Assembly: GCA_009192285.1 (NCBI GenBank)
Contig: CM018604.1
Location: 2,976,001-3,040,000, forward strand
Origin: Morchella semilibera
Lineage: Eukaryota; Ascomycota; Pezizomycetes; Pezizales; Morchellaceae
Reading direction: 5' to 3'
Length of the DNA stretch: 64,000 bases
Shown one piece after another: positions 59,432-64,000 of this stretch (position 1 is the first letter of the stretch; each line of letters starts with the position of its first letter). The notes under the pieces are model-generated. The model had not been told where the DNA came from and did not search any database. It worked only from the letters and a program-made list of their open reading frames with translations. The position numbers and the translations under genes are program-made.

Positions 59432-60330
59432 ATGCCTCCCAACGCTAGTAAGGGTACCCCTGGGAAGGTAGTATATAAACACCACATGGTTGTTCCCTAA
59501 TCCCTATACATTAGTTCCTAACATACCTCCAGTCCGGTGGCAAGTCGAGAGGCCCCTCCCATCGTACTCACGATACCTTACAAAGCACTGCCAAAAGCCC
59601 TAGAGTAGAGATCCCAACCCCTCGAAAGCGTCAGCGCCAACCAGTCCCTGAATCCGAAGACGATATTGCCACAAGGCCCCGTCATTTGAACCCACCGGCT
59701 CCTGATAGCCCTCCCCAAAGCTCTCAAAGATTGTTCGCAACCCCCCGAAAACGTGGGCGCCAACAAGTTCTTGATTCCGAAGACGAGATTGCCACACGTC
59801 CCCATCGTTCTAACCTGCAGGCTCCTGATAGCCCTGACACCACTCCCGAAAGCCCTGAAAGATTTCGACCAACCCCTCGAAAGCGTCTGCACCAGCCTAT
59901 CCCCGAAATCGAAGAGGAAGACTCGGAGTTGATTGTTCTCTCACATAGAGTAGGAATTCCCTGGAGTTACGACGGTCCCCCACCAGACCTCACCCCTAAA
60001 CAGCAACCGACACCCACGAAGACTGCTCCCGCGCCGCCCAAATCTTCGCAAGCACCCAAGCCGCCCCCACTTTGGAAAAAGGCAACAGCAGCAGCAGATA
60101 TCGCGTTGGCTAAAGCTTATCCAAGCACCCCAGAGACCATCACCACATCTCCCAAAACCACAGCAAAAACCCCCAAAACCACAGCAAAAACCTCCAAAAC
60201 CACAGCAGCAACCTCCAAAACCACAGCAGCAACTTCCAAAATATCACGGCCCCGCTTCCTGCACCTCGCCTCCCGCCAAGACGTCTTCGGAACAGGGTTG
60301 TTGGATAGTATCGGTCGATGTCGGAAGTAG
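59432..60330 (+). CDS. Unknown spliced gene next to the transposase, 3' end altered
   Basis: Two exons, 59432-59467 and 59533-60330, with a 65-nt GT-AG intron, give 277 residues. Not recognised. The N-terminal half has three diverged copies of a unit of about 45 residues built on TPRKR.RQ.V...SEDDIATRPR; the basic RKR followed by an acidic SED stretch resembles a nuclear localisation or chromatin-contact motif. The middle contains LSHRVGIPWSYDGPPPDLTP. A Pro-rich segment and a Thr/Lys/Ala repeat (KTTAKTPKTTAKTSKTTAA) follow. The last seven codons and the stop come from the LTR of gypsy D, so the original C-terminus is missing here. It is divergent from the transposase and may be an accessory gene of that element; a host gene is the alternative. 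Confidence 0.55.
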
Positions 60331-60782
60331 GATGATGGATTAGGAAGGAGCTCGGGTGATAGAATGTAAGCGCTAGGAAGGATGGAGTAGTATTGGGTTA
60401 GAAGTATGGGTATTGGGAATAGTACGGGTGATACGAGAATGTAGGAGTTTCTATGGGATTCTATGGTATGAGTCATCGGTGCGGGGGGATAGTTGTATAT
60501 ATAGAGTGTGTTCTTTCCTATGTTTCTGCCTCTCTAGGCAACGTCTTCTTTCTGTTAGCAATATATTACTTTGGCTTCGGCCCTCCTGTCTTCACCTCGT
60601 CTCTGAACCTGAGTCCGAACCTGAACCTGAACCCGACCCGAACCTGAACCCGAACCTGTCTCACCTTGGGTATATCCTGAGCCGACCCCGTCCTGCCTCT
60701 GTCTCTAAGTTCTATCTCGTCTCGCTGCTAAGTCCGACCCCGCCCCGTTAGACTACGTTGCCTCGCCCTTTGGCTCCCGATA
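60309..60782 (+). repeat. 5' LTR of gypsy D
   Basis: 474 bp with TATCGG...CCGATA ends, a size and layout close to LTR-A. It includes the GAGTTTCTATGGGATTCTATG and ATGGTATGAGTCA blocks, TGTATATATAGAGTG (TATA box) and CTAGGCAACGTCTTC near the expected transcript start. Ends are inferred from inverted termini; the matching 3' LTR is outside the window. Confidence 0.7.
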
Positions 60783-60788
60783 TACATT

Positions 60789-62237
60789 ATGTCTGCTCAA
60801 GAAGCCTGGGTGTTTCCCGCCGCTCTCGCCGAGTTCCAACGACAGTTCAATGTTGACCCTATTTTACTACATCGCAACCTGACCGCAATTTCACAAATCC
60901 GGGACCGAGTCCTGGAAGAAAGGAATCAAGCTCGGGCCGATCTAGCCCATATGACAGCCGCCTGCCAAGCCGCGGAAAACCAAGCCGCTGCTATCCCTGA
61001 ACTCGAACAACAGGTGGCTGACCTGGAACGACAGCTGGCTGAAACCCGCCAGTTGAATACCCTACTTACGACACAATCCGCTCCCCCAAGGCTTCCCCCC
61101 GTTCGTCAGGTTCACTTTGAAACTACTCCTCCTCCAGCGGCTCCTCCCCCGGTGGCCCCGCTCGTTGCTCCTCCCGTCGCCCCCCCTGCGGTTCCTCCTG
61201 CGACTGCTAGTACCCCTCGTTCCGAGAAGGTTCCCGACCCACCCAAGTTTGATGGAAAGAGGGAGGAGCTTCGCCCCTTTGTTACTCAGCTGCGTCTCAA
61301 GATGCTTGCCAACCATGATCGTTTCCCCGCCGCCCAAGCCCGCCTTGCCTATGCTATTAATCTTCTCTCTGGTCGTGCCCTTGCCCAGGTAATGCCCCTC
61401 GTTGTTGGAGGACGCATCGACCTGGAAGATATTGAGGCCCTGATTACCATTTTGGAAACCGCTTTTGGAGATCCAGATCGTATTGCTACTGCCGAACGAG
61501 AACTCGAACGTCTTACTCAAGGCGGCCGAGACTTCTCCACTTATTTTGCTGAGTTCCAACGCCTGGCGGCTGAGGTCAGATGGAACAATGAGGCTAAGAA
61601 ACACGCACTTACTCAAGGTCTCTACCGTGAGCTCCGCTCCGCCATGATCCATCATGATGTTCCTACCGCCACTTCGGAATATGTCCTGTTGCTTCAAAAG
61701 TTGGATAATAGGCTCCGGGATGCTCGTGCTAGGGACCGTTCCTCTCCCTTCGCCGCCCGTCAGCCTTTTGCTTCCTCTATTCCTGCTCGTGCTTCTGCCC
61801 CTGCTCCTGCTGCTTCTGCTCCTCACCCCTCTTACTCCCCAGGTGGTGTGGTGCCAATGGATCTTTCTGGTGCCCGTCGCCCACAACGCCGTGGGCCTAT
61901 TACTCCCGCTGAACGCGCCCGTCGTGCCGCTCAAGGACTCTGCATGTATTGCGGAGGTCCTGGGCATTTTGATGCGGAATGTCCTGCTCGTCCTGTTGCT
62001 CGTCCTGCTCGTATTGCTGCTAGTTCTGAGGTCGGTGTACCTCCTGTTACGTCTGGGGCCGGCGCGCCTCCTGTTATCAATCAAGCTTCTCGTCCTTCTT
62101 CTTCTTCTGGTTATGTTTTCGGGTTTCCTTTTGGTGCTTCTTCTTCTTCTGGCTCTGGATCTTTGGGTTTGGGTTCTCCTGGTTCGATGTCGGCGACTGC
62201 CCCGGATCAGTCGGGTTTTCACGAGGACCTGTCTTAG
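60789..62237 (+). CDS. Gypsy D gag
   Basis: 482 residues from MSAQEAWVFPAALAEFQRQF. A coiled coil (about residues 35-85, ELEQQVADLERQLAETRQL) and a Pro/Val/Ala-rich linker precede the capsid core KVPDPPKFDGKREELRPFV...LERLTQGGRDFSTYFAEFQR. A Pro/Ala-rich linker with GGVVPMDLSGARR leads to a perfect CCHC zinc knuckle CMYCGGPGHFDAEC and a Gly/Ser-rich tail. The ATG is only 6 nt after the inferred LTR end. The frame is intact and ends at TAG 62235-62237, after a candidate frameshift site. Confidence 0.9.
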   Translation: MSAQEAWVFPAALAEFQRQFNVDPILLHRNLTAISQIRDRVLEERNQARADLAHMTAACQAAENQAAAIPELEQQVADLERQLAETRQLNTLLTTQSAPPRLPPVRQVHFETTPPPAAPPPVAPLVAPPVAPPAVPPATASTPRSEKVPDPPKFDGKREELRPFVTQLRLKMLANHDRFPAAQARLAYAINLLSGRALAQVMPLVVGGRIDLEDIEALITILETAFGDPDRIATAERELERLTQGGRDFSTYFAEFQRLAAEVRWNNEAKKHALTQGLYRELRSAMIHHDVPTATSEYVLLLQKLDNRLRDARARDRSSPFAARQPFASSIPARASAPAPAASAPHPSYSPGGVVPMDLSGARRPQRRGPITPAERARRAAQGLCMYCGGPGHFDAECPARPVARPARIAASSEVGVPPVTSGAGAPPVINQASRPSSSSGYVFGFPFGASSSSGSGSLGLGSPGSMSATAPDQSGFHEDLS

Positions 62238-62258
62238 GTGGCTTAGGCCAGGTCCCTC
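62213..62258 (+). promoter_or_regulatory. Candidate -1 ribosomal frameshift signal, gag to pol
   Basis: The heptamer GGGTTTT (62213-62219) is in gag phase as G GGT TTT, fitting the X XXY YYZ rule; GGGTTTA is used by yeast L-A virus. Three nt later GAGGACCTG (62223-62231) can pair with CAGGTCCCTC (62249-62258): nine pairs with one bulged C and a 17-nt loop containing the gag stop. Pol is open in exactly the -1 frame across this site. Confidence 0.65.
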
Positions 62259-64000
62259 TTCTTTCTTTGTCTGCTTCTGCTGCTTCTGGTGTCTCTTGTG
62301 AAAAGGTTTCAGATAACGATCATCTTGTTGTTTCATGTATTGTATCTGATGAGAATAAAACTGTTAAAACCTATTCGCTTGTTGACACCGGAGCTTCTGG
62401 ATTTGCATTCATTGATGAATCGTTTGTACGCCACAAAGAACTCCCTACTACTCTTCTTCCTAATCCTCGTGCTCTTCATGTTATCGACGGTAGAGAAATC
62501 TCCTCCGGTAGCATTACCCATATTGCTCATTTCTCTCTTTGCATTCAAGGCCATGTCGAAAAGGTTTCCGCCTATGTTACCCGCTTAGGACATTATCCGT
62601 TGGTGCTAGGAATCCCCTGGCTGCGACGACACGATGTTACTATTAATTTTGCCGATAATTCGTTGACCTTCGGGTCCCCTCGCTGTCGTCAACGTTGCAA
62701 TGATGATCAAGTTCCTGTTGATGTTAAGGGAATTACTTCACCTCTTCCTGCTAGTCACGACTTTGAGATCGTCAGTGCCGCTACCTTTGCCGAAACCACC
62801 CAGGGGCTGACTGTTTATGCCCTGTTCCTTGGTGGTTCTACGGAATCCATACCTCCGGAAATTGCCACTCTGGTTCCTCCTGAACATCACCACTTCTGGC
62901 AACGGTTTGGAAAGGAAGGTCCTCAGAAATTGCCACCGCACCGTCCCTACGATATTCGAATTAATCTTCATGAGGGAAAAGAACCCCCCTTCGGTCCTCT
63001 ATACAGTATGTCTCGAGATGAGCTGGCCGCATTGATTGAATACATTGATGATATGTTAAAGAAAGGGTTCATCGAGTCTAGCTCCTCCCCCGCCGGATCT
63101 CCTGTATTGTTTGTGAAAAAGCCTGGGGGCGGACTTCGATTTTGTGTGGATTACCGAGGCCTGAATGCTATTGCTGTCAAGAACCGTTATCCGCTGCCAC
63201 TGCCGAAGGAAACGTTTAATCAACTTTGCAAGGCCAAATGGTACACCAAGTTGGATTTGAAGAATGCCTATAACCTGGTCCGAGTAGCAGCTGGTGATGA
63301 ATGGAAGACCGCGTTTCGTACCCGAGTTGGCCATTTTCAGTATAAAGTGATGCCCTTTGGATTGACCAATGCTCCTGCCGTTTTTCAGCATTTTATTAAC
63401 GATACTCTCCGTCCGTTCTTGGATCGCTTTTGTACAGCTTACCTTGACGATATCCTCATCTATAGTGAGGATTTGGAATCTCACCGCGACCACGTCAATC
63501 AAGTTTTGCAAGCCCTTACCGATGCCGATCTTTATTGCTCTCCTGAGAAGTGCGAGTTCCAGGTTAAGGAAGTGAAGTACCTGGGTATGATTGTTACCAC
63601 CGAAGGCTTGAAGCTCGACCCCAAGAAGATTGAGACTATTGTTAAGTGGGCTCGCCCTCTAAATGTCCGGGATATACAAGTCTTTAACGGCTGGGCAAAT
63701 TTTTATCGACGCTTTATTAAGAATTATTCTGGTGTTGTTCGCCCTTTGACAACGCTTACTAAAGGGAATGTTCCTTTTAGTTGGTCTCCGACCTGTGAGG
63801 AAGCCTTTGAAGGCCTTAAAACTGCCTTTATTACGGCCCCAATTCTTCGCCACTTCGATTTCGATCGTAAGGCTATTGTGGAAACAGATGCTTCCGACTA
63901 TGTTTCAGGCGGTACACTTTCCCAGTATAGCGATGAGAATATTCTCCACCCTGTGGCTTTCTTTTCCGGAACTCACTCTCCCGCCGAATGCAATTACGAG
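62219..64000 (+). CDS. Gypsy D pol, 3' part outside window
   Basis: An open frame of 594 codons, -1 relative to gag and running to the window edge. Protease: YSLVDTGASGFAFIDESF with the active site at 62384, and LGHYPLVLGIPWLRRHDV. Linker: [70 protein letters not shown] and [16 protein letters not shown] (YLDD at 63440-63451). Connection: [16 protein letters not shown]. RNase H start: [16 protein letters not shown] and HPVAFFSGTHSPAECNYE. No ATG suits an independent start, so it is presumably made as a gag-pol fusion by frameshifting. Confidence 0.92.

Larger units (their letters stand above)
55181..60308. mobile_element. Plavaka/KDZ-type DNA transposon, right end not seen
   Basis: The left terminus CATCAGCAAGCTTGCAG starts at the break in gypsy C. 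GC-rich subterminal tandem repeats follow, then a 1000-residue transposase on the minus strand and a divergent spliced gene on the plus strand. The second gene is interrupted by the LTR of gypsy D at 60309, so the right terminus should lie beyond D, outside the window. Whether the second gene truly belongs to the element is inference. Confidence 0.6.
60309..64000 (+). mobile_element. Gypsy element D, intact as far as visible
   Basis: LTR, gag and the first 594 codons of pol, with no nonsense codon or frameshift other than the gag-pol junction. It is cut by the window edge within RNase H. Its codon use is more C-rich than B, C, E and F. Confidence 0.9.

Noticed and set aside
61654-62301. 215-codon Leu-rich open frame within gag of D on the plus strand
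   Set aside because: Overlapping out-of-phase reading of CT-rich gag codons, not the pol frame.
61062-62336. 424-codon open frame on the minus strand opposite gypsy D gag
   Set aside because: Arg-rich shadow of the GC-rich, Pro/Ala-rich gag; the plus strand encodes a recognised capsid and zinc knuckle.

Overview
The window is nuclear DNA from a filamentous ascomycete. Genes carry many short introns (57-193 nt, mostly 57-80), spliced reconstruction gives full-length fungal housekeeping proteins, and the transposons are typical fungal ones: Ty3/gypsy, a Tad1-type LINE and a Plavaka/KDZ-type DNA transposon. The gene-poor, transposon-rich layout would suit a Pezizomycete such as a truffle or morel relative, but that placement is inference.

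Positions 1-17.9 kb are an ordinary gene arm. In order: glycogen debranching enzyme (5' end cut by the window edge), DAHP synthase, cytochrome c1, NAD-glycerol-3-phosphate dehydrogenase (all +), the mitochondrial import motor subunit PAM17 (-), and a membrane-anchored gamma-glutamylcyclotransferase-like protein (+). Exon structures were rebuilt by hand from splice sites and protein continuity. Every spliced frame is a multiple of three. The set is unrelated in function (glycogen, shikimate pathway, complex III, glycerol synthesis, protein import) and shows no sign of being a cluster. A gene-free stretch of about 3 kb lies at 12.0-15.0 kb.

Positions 18-64 kb are nested transposons. Gypsy element B (minus strand, 22.0-34.5 kb, chromodomain at the end of pol) is interrupted by a 6.0-kb LINE, a solo LTR and a 396-bp short element, each with a clean target-site duplication. 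Gypsy element E (minus, 36.1-42.2 kb) is decayed. A second, heavily mutated LINE copy occupies 42.3-48.7 kb. A chain of insertions follows: gypsy F carries a TA-flanked foldback MITE and is broken by an LTR fragment; gypsy C starts inside that fragment; a Plavaka/KDZ transposon with an intact 1000-residue transposase interrupts C; gypsy D is inserted in a gene carried by, or next to, that transposon. D runs off the right edge with intact gag and open pol frames and looks youngest.

The most interesting items are a candidate -1 ribosomal frameshift signal joining gag and pol in D, the DNA transposon with its divergent spliced gene and a related MITE elsewhere in the window, stop-start coupling of the two LINE ORFs, LTRs with non-TG/CA termini, a 9-nt microexon in DAHP synthase and a second in-frame start in GPD1 that would add a presequence-like extension.
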